The notes under the pieces are model-generated. The model was not told the DNA's origin. It made no database searches and saw only the letters and a list, made by a program, of their open reading frames with translations. Below, one piece after another: positions 25,286 through 37,687 of a stretch of 64,000 nt of DNA. Every line of letters begins with the position of its first letter. Positions within the stretch are counted from its first letter, which is position 1. The translations under genes and the position numbers were made by a program. This DNA comes from Neocallimastix lanati (nom. inval.) (taxonomy: Eukaryota > Neocallimastigomycota > Neocallimastigomycetes > Neocallimastigales > Neocallimastigaceae), in the NCBI GenBank assembly GCA_016946835.1, contig JACVTC010000046.1, positions 369,501 through 433,500 on the forward strand. Reading direction: 5' to 3'.

Positions 25286-25856
25286 TTTTAATCTATAATT
25301 ATTACAAAAGATGAACTTTATAAATGTTATTTTAGATGATAAATCATTCTATCATAGTTATAAAGGAGGGCTCATTTTCCCCGATATCTTTACAATACCT
25401 CAAAAACAAAAAATCCCATTCTTTGATTTTTATAAATTACATAAAACAATAAAAGCACCATTTGTAATTAAATTAATGAGATTTTTATTTGCTCTTATAT
25501 CAACGGCAATTATTACAGGTATCACTATTGCTATTAATATGATATTTTCAAAAGATATATGTGGATTTATTATTATTGCTACGGCAATTACTGAATTTTG
25601 TACTTTTATAATCAGTTTCCACCCATACGTTAGTGGAGTTCAAACTATAATGTATTGTAAAAAGATTAAAGAAAAGGAAGAAAAAGGAAATTTGAACGAT
25701 GATTCTGATTCAGAATGTGACTATAAAATTGAATATGAGCTTGATTCTGATTCTATGGATAATAATTGTAATGATAATACAGATTATATGAAAGATGTTA
25801 AAAAAAGTGAAAGTATTTCTAATCTTGAAAATGATGATAATAAACCATGGAATTGA
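23809..25856 (+). CDS. Divergent PNS1/CTL-like multi-span membrane protein
   Basis: Three exons (23809-24197, 24347-25220, 25311-25856) in consistent phase encode 602 residues. The N-terminus is a charged Lys/Asp/Asn tail, followed by about ten hydrophobic segments and an acidic, Ser-rich C-terminal tail. The best family signals are CKFIMNVISCTISGTYAKL followed 40 residues later by KICYGTIVAQPI. These correspond to the conserved membrane segments of PNS1/CTL proteins and align with the equivalent region of the neighbour on the other strand. The usual C-terminal PDLY motif is missing. It is probably an ancient divergent paralogue of the fusion gene, now with its own function; transport substrate unknown. 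The intron-2 acceptor (ACAAAAG before 25311) lies next to a long T tract and is plausible but unverified. Confidence 0.6.
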
Positions 25857-26354
25857 GTTATTACATTGTAGAATAATTTTAAAATTTTAAGTTAGTATTT
25901 AATATTAATATATAGCAATATTGTATTTTTCATATTAAAATAAATTATTTTAATAAAATAGAATAATATATAATTAAATATTTTTAATAAAAATATTTAA
26001 AGTATTAAAATTTATTTTAAAATAATATAAAATGTAATTAAATATATATCTATTTTTTATATGGTTATATATTTATATATATTATTTTTTTTTATTTTAA
26101 ATTGTAATAGATTAATATAAAAACCAAAAAATGAAATAAAAATTAAAATAGTAAATGATATAAATTAATATCTAATGGAATAATAAGTAAAAAAATTACT
26201 TTATTATTATTATTTTTTTTTCATATTTGTTTAATTGTGATTCGATATTAAGAAGGGGATTTTCAAGAGTATTAAATTGCTTTTGTAGTATATAATATAA
26301 ATATCAATTTCACAATCTCTTCTGTTTTTAAATGACTTATAATTGAAATTATTT
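25857..26354. other. Spacer, nothing recognised
   Basis: Low-complexity A/T downstream of the PNS1-like gene. I see no gene, RNA or element. Confidence 0.5.
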
Positions 26355-26660
26355 TTTTTTATTATTTAGAGTTTCAATTTGTTTTTTATATTTTTCAACG
26401 ATAGTTTGATTTTTAGATTTTTCACTTCTTAATTCTTTCTCACATTTTCCAATTTTCTTTTTTAAATTGTTTATTATATTATTATTTTGATTTCCTTCTT
26501 GTGGAATAGTTTTTTTATTAGATGTATCATTTTAATCTGTAATTATCCTTTAAAAATTTCTTTAAAAAATTCTAATAAAATCCTTTTTAAAATAGGTAAA
26601 TTCATCTGCCGCTTCTTCCAATCCTATAGATATCTTGCTTTTCTTTGATTTTTGATTTTT
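26355..26660 (-). pseudogene. Small coiled-coil-like gene remnant
   Basis: The minus strand carries a short Lys/Glu-rich stretch containing GKCEKELRSEKSKNQTIVEK, followed by a stop at about 26355. Upstream, in another frame, is a peptide around GLEEAADEFTYFKKDF (about 26580-26640). No start codon or sensible splice pair links them, and a stop sits directly upstream of the longer piece. They may be the last exons of a lost coiled-coil gene. Not recognised as a family. Confidence 0.3.
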
Positions 26661-26773
26661 GATTTTTGATTTATTGTATTTAATTATATATATATATATG
26701 TATTAAATAACAAAAATATTATAATTGTTTAATAGTAAATTTATATTATAATTATATATATAATATATAATAG

Positions 26774-26961
<188 letters not shown>

Positions 26962-27479
26962 TAAAGAATAAATTTTTTTTTTTTGAAAATTGAATTTTGT
27001 CTCCCCCATTATGTTAATATGGGTATATGATTAACTGCCCTACTCGACACTAAGCAAAGAAACTCCAAAAAAAAAAAAAATTTTTTTTTAAAATTGAAAA
27101 TTGAAAATATTATATATAATATAAATATAATATATATTACATTAGTATTTTAATATATTAACGTTATTTATAAAAATAATTAACCTTATATATTACAATG
27201 TAAACATATATTAAAATATAAATGTTAAATATATAGATTTTTAAACTTTCAAGATATTTTAAATCTTTCAAAATATTTTTATAGACAATTTAATATAATT
27301 TAATATTTTAAAATTATATGGTTATATATATAATTTTATATTATATATTATTATATATATATTTTATATAATATATAATAGTTAAATATATAAATATATA
27401 TAAATATATTAAATATTATATATATAAATATATTAAATATTATATATATAATTATTTATATATAATTCTTTTTTTTTAT

Positions 27480-27949
27480 TTTATCAATTTTGTAATACTT
27501 TTTTAATTTATTATTTTCAATTAATACTTTTAAACATTCTTTTCTTTCATTAATAATAACTATGTGTTGCATCACTTAAATCAATTTTTATAAAGAAGTT
27601 AGTTCCTTTGTTTTTTGTTGTAACTATCATGTTAAATTAAAATATTATTCATAAGATACCAGATATTCATCTATCAGTTTAAAAGTTTCTCATAATCTAG
27701 TTCAAAACATTCGTCTAAAGTAAGGGGTCTATTTACTTCAGAATCTTTTTCTTTTTATACTCTTACAGTATCATCTTCATTAGAAGAGATAATGTAACTA
27801 AATCTGTCATTATCAAAAGTAACACCTTCTCTTTGGAACCATTTACTAATTCTATATTTCCAAATCTCGGTATTCCTATGAGATCCACCAATTCTTGGGA
27901 GAGTTTTGGTAGAACTACTAAATCCACTACTATCGCTACTAGTACTCAT
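27480..27949 (-). pseudogene. Eroded gene remnant of unknown family
   Basis: From an ATG at 27949 the minus strand encodes a Ser-rich start and then NTEIWKYRISKWFQREGVTF. A stop at 27755 interrupts the frame, yet coding-like sequence continues past it in the same frame (NRPLTLDECFELDYEKLL). It then shifts frame (LIDEYLVSYE) and later resumes with MIVTTKNKGTNFFIKIDLSD and a Lys-rich end. A short, badly placed donor (GTAAGAG) precedes the first stop, so an undetected intron is an alternative explanation. I cannot name the family. Confidence 0.45.
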
Positions 27950-28668
27950 TATTATTATTAAATATTTGTAATAACGTTTATATATTAAATTTATAAATTC
28001 TAAATATTAATATACATATTTATTTTATTTTATCTATTTTATTTTGTTTTTATTTTTAAATTTTTTTTTTATAATAGTATTACTAGTTTTCTTAAATTAT
28101 TCTAGTTATCACAACTAACTATTAATAATAAATATTATTTAATTATTTATATATATATGTATATATATACAACTACTGAGTATAATTATTATATCTAATA
28201 TTATTTAGAAGTTACAGCTTTTAATTATAATTATTATAACTAATATTTTTATTAATAATTATTTTTAGTTATTTTTATAAATTTAAAGACTTATTTGCTT
28301 TTATTCTGGTCTGAATTCCCAATTGTCTTTATTATATTTAAATAAATTTAATTTTACACGTGCTATTATTAATATTATAATAATTACAATTTAATATCAA
28401 TAAAAGTATAATTTTAATGTTTTAAAAGGTTTTATTAATTTTTAATTATAATTTTCAAAACAAAATTCCTAAAATAGAATAACTATACTTGTGAACATCC
28501 TTGATACCTCCACCAATTTTGGTATACGGGACTTTTATGTGCTCTTATTTTTACTTAGCATAATTATATTATATTTATTAATATTAATGTTTTCTATCCT
28601 TGGAAATTAATCAAGTTAACCTCCTTTAATAATTACGCGAAGGATCAGCTAACAATAATAATAATAAT

Positions 28669-28701
<33 letters not shown>

Positions 28702-29669
28702 AATAATAATAATAATAATAATAATTATAATAATAATAATTATAATAATAATAATTATAATATACATAATATACTCAATAAAAATATAAAATTAAAATAT
28801 TTATATATACATTATTATTTTTTTTTTAGTCAAACCAGTATATATTTAACACTATATTAAAATTATAATATTAATATAACATTTTTATAATAATATTATA
28901 TTCTATAATATATATATATATATAACTATTTTAATTTTATATTTTTATTTTATTAAATATTTTATTTTTTATTTTATTTTATTTTTTATTTTATTTTTTA
29001 TTTTATTTTCATCTTTTTTATTTTTTAGTTAAAATAATATATACTTAATACTATATTAATATTATATTATTAATCTATAGATATTTTTAATATTAATAAC
29101 GGCTAATAATATATATATATATTAACAAGTAATATCATAAAAATTATACTATTAATAAAAGTGTTTAAAATTGTATAATTACTTTTTTTTATAAATATCA
29201 TTAATTAGTATATTATTTTTTCTTTTCTATGGGTTATTTATTTAAAGTATTATTATTATATTTTGTATATTAATATTTTGTTTTTTTTGTATTTTGTTTT
29301 AATTTTTTTATATTCATTTTTAATTTTTAATTTTTAATTTTTATTTTTTATTTTTTATTGTTTATTTTCTATTTTCTATTTTTTTTCTTTTATTTTTTTT
29401 ATTATTTATCTTTTATTTTTTATTTTTTATTTTTATATATATATATATATATTTTTTTTTATTTTTTTTTTTTTTTGTAAATAATAAAAATGTTATTATT
29501 AAAAAAATATATTTATTTTTTTATTTTTTTCTTTCTGTTCTTTTCTTATTAATTAATTTGCATTGCATATTAATTAATATCAAATAATTAACTATGATTT
29601 TATTATTAATTATGTTTTAATTTAATTATATCTAAATTTTTTATAATTTATTATTTAGTTATTGAAAAT

Positions 29670-29716
<47 letters not shown>

Positions 29717-29760
29717 AGTGGTTATGTATATATTAATTGTTAATTGTTATTTTAATAAAT
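27950..29760. other. AT-rich spacer with AAC/AAT triplet array
   Basis: No gene seen. A compound AAT-AAC-AAT array lies at about 28650-28765. The stretch around 28490-28560 is less AT-rich and resembles short segments at 18.6 and 19.2 kb. From 29460 onward the sequence is the 3' flank of the coiled-coil gene, which is also present in the duplicate at 16.3-16.9 kb. Confidence 0.5.
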
Positions 29761-32700
29761 TTATTTGTTATTTAATGATTCTTGAAGATTTTCAATCAAC
29801 AATTGCTTTTGTTCTAATTCAATAGTTAATTCATTATTTTTTTCTAACAAATCACAATATTTTTTCATTATTAATTCATCATTACTTTTATTGTATTTTT
29901 CATCATTATTGTCCAATGTTTTCCCTATTTGTGCTGTTACAATCATTTTTTTAATATCTTGATTAGCTGATTTTTGATATTCTAATCTTTGATTTACTAA
30001 ATGATAGGTTTGCTCAAGTACATTATATTTCTCATACAATGAATTAAGTATTGACTTTAATTTTATTGTATTAATATTTCCTTCTGAATTCGTATTAATT
30101 ACTGTATTAATTTGATCTTTCAAGATTGGATCTAACGATATCATTGAATTATTAAACGTTGCTGATAAATTTAATTTATTTATTCCTATATTAGAAGAAG
30201 AATGAATTAAACTTTTAGTGGATTCATTTTCAATGTTTTTTGATAGATTAACCTTGGATATAGATCCAAGTAGTGAATGCTTAGAATTATTATTGGACGG
30301 CGTTAAAGAATATTCTAAAATTTCCTGGTCTTTTTTAATTTTTTCTTTATTCATAATATCTAATAAATTATTATTTTCTTCGTTGACGCTTTCAATTTTT
30401 TCATGTTGCAAATCTATTATTTTATGGGCTTCTTCTAATGATGATTTTAATTCTTCTTTTTCTTCAATAAAGCTTTTAACTCCTTTTTCTATTATATTTA
30501 ATACGTCTATGTAATCAAATTCTTTCTTAGATTTATCATTTGAATTCTTACTCTTGTAGTCATCAATTAAATGATTAATTGAATGTTCCATATTTTCATT
30601 TTTATTATAAAATTCATTTAAGATAGTATTTTCTAAATAATTCATGACATTTTCATATCTATTTTGATAGTCATTAACGAGCTTATTTTTATTAGATAAT
30701 TCTTTCTGAATATTATCAATCATTTTTTGATTATTATCTTTTTCTTCTTTTAGAATTTCTTTCATTTTCTTATTCTCAGCTTCTAATATTTCATTTATTG
30801 CTACTTGAGTGTTTTGTTTTTCAATGCTATTATTAATTGTATCTTTTTTATTTTCTTCTTCCTCAGTTATTTCTATTGGATTTGATATTGTTTCTGATAA
30901 ATTTTCTTTATCTTTTTCACTTTCACCATTGTTTTCAGAAATTAGATCGTTTTCATCTATATCATATTTTTTAATTAGTTCATCGTATTTATCACTCTTT
31001 GCTTTTAATCTATCATAATTCTTTTTCATCATATCATAGTCTTTAGAATGTAAAAATGATACATTATAAGATGTTGGAGCAGAATTCTTTAATTCTTCAA
31101 TTTTTTCTTTTAATTGTAATATAACTGATTGATATTTACTTTCTAATACTGAAAACTCAACAGATGAATTAAAAGTTGGAGAATTATTTGAACTACCACT
31201 TTCGGAATTTGATGAATGATAAATTTTTGGAGTAGAAGTTAGGAGAATTGATGGAATAGATAAACCTTCGCGAGCTTTGGCAAGTTCATCCCTAAGTTGA
31301 CTAATAACCGCTTCCCATCTATTTTTTTCAGTTATGGAATTTAATTTTATTTTACGTAATTCTTCCTTTACTTTTTCCAATTCCTGGGATTTATCTAAAC
31401 TTTCAAGTTTTGGTGATTCAAAGTTTCTTTCTTTTTGATTTTCTTCATTATCTATTATTTTTTCTTTTAATTCTCTGATTAAATTATCTTTACTTTCTAA
31501 ATCTTTTTGAAATTGCGTTAGATTTTCTTTAAGTTTATTTTCAATAGTTTCAACCTCAGTTTCTTTCTTTTCTAATTGTTCTTTAAAATCATCAATACTT
31601 AAAACTTTTTCATCTAATTGATTTCTAATTTCATTAATTCTCTTTTTATTTTCCTCCTCTTGAGCTTTAGCTTCTTCAAGTTTGCGATCTTTTTCATTTA
31701 AATCATTCTTTAGTGTTTCTTCATTTTCTAATAATTTATTAAGTTCATCACATTTTTTTTCATATTCCTTTCTATAATTATCGATTTCTTGATCTTTTTG
31801 TTTTGATTCCTCAACAGTTTTATTATATTTTGAGGTTATTTTCTCAATTTCTTGGAGTGTATCTTTATTTTCTTTTTCTTTCTGTTTAATTTCATTTTGA
31901 TATTTTGAATTCGCACTTTCTAATTCTGAATAATTTTCCATTAAGGAAGCATTTTTATCCATAACATTAATTAATTTTGATTTCAGATTTTCATTTTCTT
32001 CTTCATATCTTTCCTTTAATTCGATAATTTCTTTCGATTTATTGTTTAAGTCTTTGATAATATCACTTTTTTCATTTAATTCCATGATAGATTTACTATT
32101 CTTTTCTTGAAGTAAATTTAATTCTTTTTCAAGTTCTGAAATTTTTTCTTGATAATAAACATTTATTTTTTCTTTGTTATCCATTTCATTCTTTAGGTCA
32201 TTAATTGCTATTTCTTTATTATCAACTTCATTTTTTAAGTCATTAATTGCTATTTCTTTATTATCAACTTCATTTTTTAAGTCATTAATTGCTATTTCTT
32301 TATTTGACATTTCCTTATTAACATCTTCTCTGCTTACTGATTTTTTAGATAACTCATTATATTCATTTTCAGTTTGATCAAGTTTTTTAATTTTATCAAA
32401 AAGTTCTTTTTGAATAATTTCAATTTGTTCATGTTTACTTTTTAATTCTTTTTCCAGTGATTCAGATTTCGTTTTTAGTTCAGTTTCACTAACTGTTAAA
32501 TTTGATATTATTTTTTTATTGTTTTCATTTTCTTTTTGAATGATGTTGAATTGATTAGTTAATTGCTTTAATTCTTTATCAGTTTTTTCTAAGATTTTAA
32601 TTTTTTCGAAAAGCTCTTGTTGAATAATATTTTCTTTACTTGTAATATTATTATATTTATTTTCTAAATCTTTTATATAGTTACTCTTATCTTCCAATTC

Positions 32701-35700
32701 TTTTAGAATATGTTCATATTTTGTTGTTACCTCAACAATTTTTTTATTTTTTTTTTCTAAATCGTTTGATTTTTCAGATAATTCTTTATCTTTCTCTTCA
32801 TACTGATTAAATTTTTCAGTCAGTTCTTTCTCCCTTACTTCATATTGATTACATTTTTCTGTCAATTCTTTTTCTCTTTCTTCATATTGATTACATTTTT
32901 CTGTTAATTCTTTTTGTCTTTCTTCATACTGCTTACATTTTTCTGTTAATTCCTTTTCTCTTTCTTCATACTGCTTACATTTTTCTGTTAATTCTTTTTC
33001 TCTTTCTTCATACTGCTTACATTTTTCTGTTAATTCTTTTTCCTTTTCTTCATATTGGTCACATTTCATTGTCAATTCTTTTTCCTTTTCTTCATAATTT
33101 TTACATTTATTTTCTAAATCATTTCTTTTAATTTCTAAATTTTTATTATTAATAATTAATTGTTTTTCTTTTTCTTCCAATGTTAGATATTTATTATTTA
33201 ATTCTATTTCAGATTTTTCAAATTCTTGACATTTATCTATTAACTGCTTTTCTTTTTCTTTATATTGATTACATTTTTCGTTTAATTCGTTTTCCCTTGT
33301 TTCAAATTGCTTGAGTTTTTCATTCATTTTTTGTTCATTCATTTCATTTTCATTTACTTTTCCAATTAATTCTTTTTTATTTTCTAAATATTCTTTATGT
33401 TCATTCATTAATTTTTTTTCTTTTATTTCATACTGATGACATTTTTCTATTAGTTCTTTATTTGTTTGTTCACATTGTTGAATTACTTCATTTAATTTTT
33501 TAATTTTTTCTTCTAATTGATGAACATTATTGATTAAGTCCTTCTCTTTTTTCTCAAATTGATTAAACTTTTCATATAATTTATTTTTATTTTGTTCACT
33601 TTCATTTAAATTTTCTAATAACTTTCTTTCATTTTCTTCATATTGCTTTAGTTTATCATATAATTCATTTTCTTTTACTTTATCATTTTCTGATTTTTCA
33701 TTATTTATTTTTTTTTCGTATTGTTCATATTTCTCTTTTAATTCTTTTATTTGTTGTTCATATAATTTACATTTTTCAACTACTTCAATATAATTTTCAT
33801 CAAGCTTTTCATTTGGACTAGCATGTCGAGAAATTTCATCAATTTTACTTTGTAAATTTTTGATTTCATTTTCGTACTCTTCACATTTCTTTATTAATTC
33901 TTTTTCCTTTTCTTGATATTCCTCGCATTTTTTAGTTAATTCATTAATAGTTGTAATTGAATTTTCATTATTAAGTATTTCATTATCTCTTATATTTCTA
34001 TTTTCTCTATTATCACCATTATCTTCATTATCACTATTATCGCCATTATATTCATTATTATCTCCAATATCTTTTTTTACTATATAGTTATTGATTTTTA
34101 TTATATTAATGAGTAAAAATAAAAAAAATATTAAATATTAAATGAATAAATAATAAATGCTAAATGAATAAAATATAATAAGATTAAATATAAAAATAAA
34201 AATAAAAATAAAAGTAAAAATAAAAATAAAAATAAAAATAAAAATAAAAATAAAAATAAAAATAAAAATAAAAATAAAAATAAAAACAAAAATAAAAATA
34301 AATATAAATATAAATATAAATATAAATATAAATATAAATATAAATATTAAAATAAAAATAAAAATAAAAATAAAAATAAAAATAAAAATAAAATGTAAAA
34401 TCAATTATATGTAAACAAATCATTAAATATTATTTAAACAAAACTTACCTTCTTCTTTTAATGTTTCGATTTCTTTTTTCTGTTGAAGTTTTAATTTTAT
34501 ATTTTTTAATTGATTCTGATAAGTTTCAATTTCTTCGACTAATTCTACAACTCTTGCATTACTTTTTTCCTGGAATTGAAACAAATTATTAGAATAATTA
34601 TCTTCAATTTTTTGATTTCTATCAATTTCTGTTTCTAATTGCCTTTTTAAATCAGATATTTGTTGTTTTAGAATATTTGCTTGTTCAATTTCTAAACTTT
34701 TTTCACGTAATTCTAAATTTACTACAGCTAAATCGTGTCTGAGTGTGCTTAATTCCATTGTCGAACTATCTAATAAATCTTTATCTATTTCACTTATAAC
34801 ATAACCTTTATTTTGTGATTGGTCACGGGAATTATTTATATTTGGGCTTGATAATTTCAAGGATTCGTGCGATTGAGTTATATTTGCATTTTCAACAAGA
34901 TTTGCATTTTCATCCAATAAACAATTAATAACATTATTATTTTTGTCCAAATTCTTTTTATATAAAGTAACTTCTTTTTCTAATTCTAACAAACGATCCT
35001 CTAAACTTTTTTTTACTGAAAGTAAATCATTAATTTTCTTTTCATAATTGTTTATTAATTCTTTAAATTTATCATTTTCGCTAATATTATTACTAATATT
35101 TTGTTCTAATTTTTTATTTTCCTCATTATTTATATTTACTGATTGTGAACTATTAATTAAAATACTATTAATTTGATTTTGTCTGGTAGTATTGTTAATG
35201 TTACTTATTGAAATATTATTTTTTTCAGTAGCAGTGTTTTCGTTGTTATTGATATTATTTGAATTATTATTAATTATATTATTTGAAAATTTTTCGTTAT
35301 TATTTACTTGCTTTTTATTTATATCTGTAGCCGGATTATCATCTGATTTAGAAGTTATTGTATTACTTATATTTTCATTATCCTATTTTTTTTATTATAA
35401 ATAAACAACATTAATAAATTAATATTAGATTATTTTAAATTTTTGAATAAATAATTATATTAGTTGTTTCATTTAGTATTTTTTTTGAAAAATATTAAAA
35501 TTTGGTTTTAAATATTTTTAAATTGTTTAGTTATTTGTATTACCTTAATAATTGGTATCGAACTTTCAATTGTTGGTGATTTTATTTTATTTTTTATTTT
35601 ATTTTTTTCTTTTTCAATTAATCTACTTTTACTACTTAAAGGACTTTCATTCTTTTTATTGTTTTTAAATTTTTTAAACTACATTGATTATATTAAAAAA

Positions 35701-35814
35701 TATATATATTAAATTTAATTTAAAGGTTAATGTGAAATATTATTATTAATATTTTTTAACACTTACAGTTTTTTTACCAGCAATTAATAATTGCTGTCTT
35801 TCATAATCTTCCAT
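29761..35814 (-). CDS. Giant coiled-coil scaffold protein (1808 residues), golgin/AKAP9-like N-terminus
   Basis: Four exons (35814-35767, 35678-35544, 35382-34449, 34070-29761) in consistent phase. Apart from an Asn/Ser-rich part at residues about 60-130 and a short Ser-rich linker near 31200, nearly everything is Lys/Glu/Leu/Asn coiled coil. The N-terminus, DYERQQLLIAGKKTFKKFKN, resembles the short basic start of GM130, AKAP9 and pericentrin (pattern ERQ-x-L-x-AGK-x-L-x-x-F). This suggests a Golgi or centrosomal/spindle-pole scaffold. No GRIP or PACT domain is visible at the C-terminus. Two separate tandem expansions of a 14-residue (two-heptad) unit occur: EKCKQYEEREKELT-type units at about 32780-33100 and NKEIAINDLKNEVD units at about 32175-32310. 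A decayed copy of its 3' end lies at 16.3-17.5 kb. Function inferred only from the N-terminal motif. Confidence 0.8.
34193..34392. repeat. Hexanucleotide AAAAAT/AAATAT repeat inside an intron
   Basis: About 33 units with a 6-bp period fill most of intron 3 of the coiled-coil gene (34448-34071). The central part is an AAATAT variant block and the flanks are AAAAAT. Confidence 0.95.
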
Positions 35815-37100
35815 TATTATATTTTAATTTTTATTCATTTATATTTTACTTTTACTTAATTTATTATTTACTTTAAGATTAATTTTTATCAATATTTTTA
35901 AAATAATTTAAAATTATTTATTAAAGAAGGTTTTTATTTTTTAATAGTTAATATATTATCTTAATGTATCACAAAAAATATTTATGGTTACAATTAAATA
36001 TTAATATTAATATAAAAATCTTTAATTGTAAAAGTTCGAATTATTTTGATATATGTTTATTGAATTTATTTAAAATATATATTATGAAAATTTTTATTTT
36101 ATTATTGTCAATAAATAAATAAATATAAATATAAATAAATGAATGAATATAAAAATAAATAAATATGAATATAAATAAATGAATGAATATAAAAATAAAT
36201 AAATATAAATATAAATAAATAAATAAGTAATTAAGATAAAAATTTTAAATAATAAAAAATAGCATTAGATTTATAGTTTATGATAAACAATCGAAAATAA
36301 TATTTTATTATATTAAAAAAAAAATTAATAAATATAATTTAATAAAAAATTATGATATTATTTTATATAATTTTTAATTCGAAGTTAATAATGTATCAGA
36401 CATTTCTGTTGTTATTAATAAATTTATAGGTTTGGTTTAGTTAATATTAAAAATTATTTTAAAGAAAGTTTTCTAAAAAATTTAGGCAAAAAAATTGTCT
36501 AATGAAATGAAAAAATTAAATGTTAAAAAATTTGAAATTTGATAACAATATGTTAACATAAATTTGTTATATTATATATCTATTCATAAAATGGAATATA
36601 AAATTTCATATCTATATAAACAATTAATAATTTATTATGTACAGATGGTAGCCATTATAATGGCTGGTATTACTAATTATGAAAATAATATATATATATA
36701 TATATTCTTAGAAGTGATTATTGTAAGAAATAAAATAATAAGTTTTTTTTTTTTTTTTTTTTTATATTATTGAATTTTAATTCATATTATATTGAAATTG
36801 CTACGGAATGAGGAAAATATCTAATCAAAAAGTAAAAAGTTGTTATTCCTAGTAGAAAAATTCAAATAGTGGTAGTTATTCCCAACCATACTAGTAGAAA
36901 AATTAATACATCAATTCATTTATACATATTAAAAATAAAAAATAAAAAGCAAAATATGAAAAAACGCCAAACAAAAAAATTCGTATATAATTTCATTTTT
37001 TTTTAAAAAAACAAAAAAAAAAAAAAATAATATAAATATATATAAAATTTTTTTTATATTTGGTAATTTTAATTTTTATTTTTATTTTTATTTTTATTTT

Positions 37101-37158
<58 letters not shown>

Positions 37159-37345
37159 TTTTCCATAAAAATATTTTATTTAACCTTTTTTAAATATTTT
37201 ATATAAATAAATTAATAATATGTTATACTTTTTATAAAAATTTAAAAAGAGATAATATAATTTTAAATGGTGTATAAAAGAAATTAAGAAAGAATAAAAT
37301 AAATTATTAGAAATTAAAAATAATAAATTTTTAATTATAATAAGT
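35815..37345. other. Divergent spacer between the coiled-coil gene and the TONSL-like gene
   Basis: About 1.5 kb without a gene, holding both promoters. It contains a 40-bp tandem duplication with one mismatch (36131-36170 and 36171-36210), a directly repeated CTAGTAGAAAAATT (about 36850 and 36890), and a TTTTTA array running into a T tract of about 55 at 37100-37156. Confidence 0.5.
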
Positions 37346-37631
37346 ATGTGTCCAAAACATTATGTAACTTATCAAATTAAATTCGAACCTCATTTAGCTG
37401 TTAATTCACAAAATATACCTAAAGAAACAAGAAAAAATATTTTATCAATTAAACTTTCAGAAAAAAAAAACGATTGGAAGTCTGTCCTTCATTATTCATT
37501 ATTAGTAGCTGATTTATTTTATAATACAGATGATTATCAGCGATCAGCAGCTTTTTATGAAAAAGCTATAAATGCATCAAAATTATTAAAAGATTATACT
37601 ACACTTTCATAGTAATTTACCTTAAATATAT

Positions 37632-37687
<56 letters not shown>

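Noticed and set aside
30218-32377. Plus-strand Phe/Ser/Leu-rich frames within the coiled-coil gene
   Set aside because: Antisense shadows of the Lys/Glu-rich coiled-coil coding strand.
34138-34423. Minus-strand Phe/Ile and Phe/Tyr repeat frames
   Set aside because: Products of the AAAAAT hexamer array inside an intron of the coiled-coil gene.
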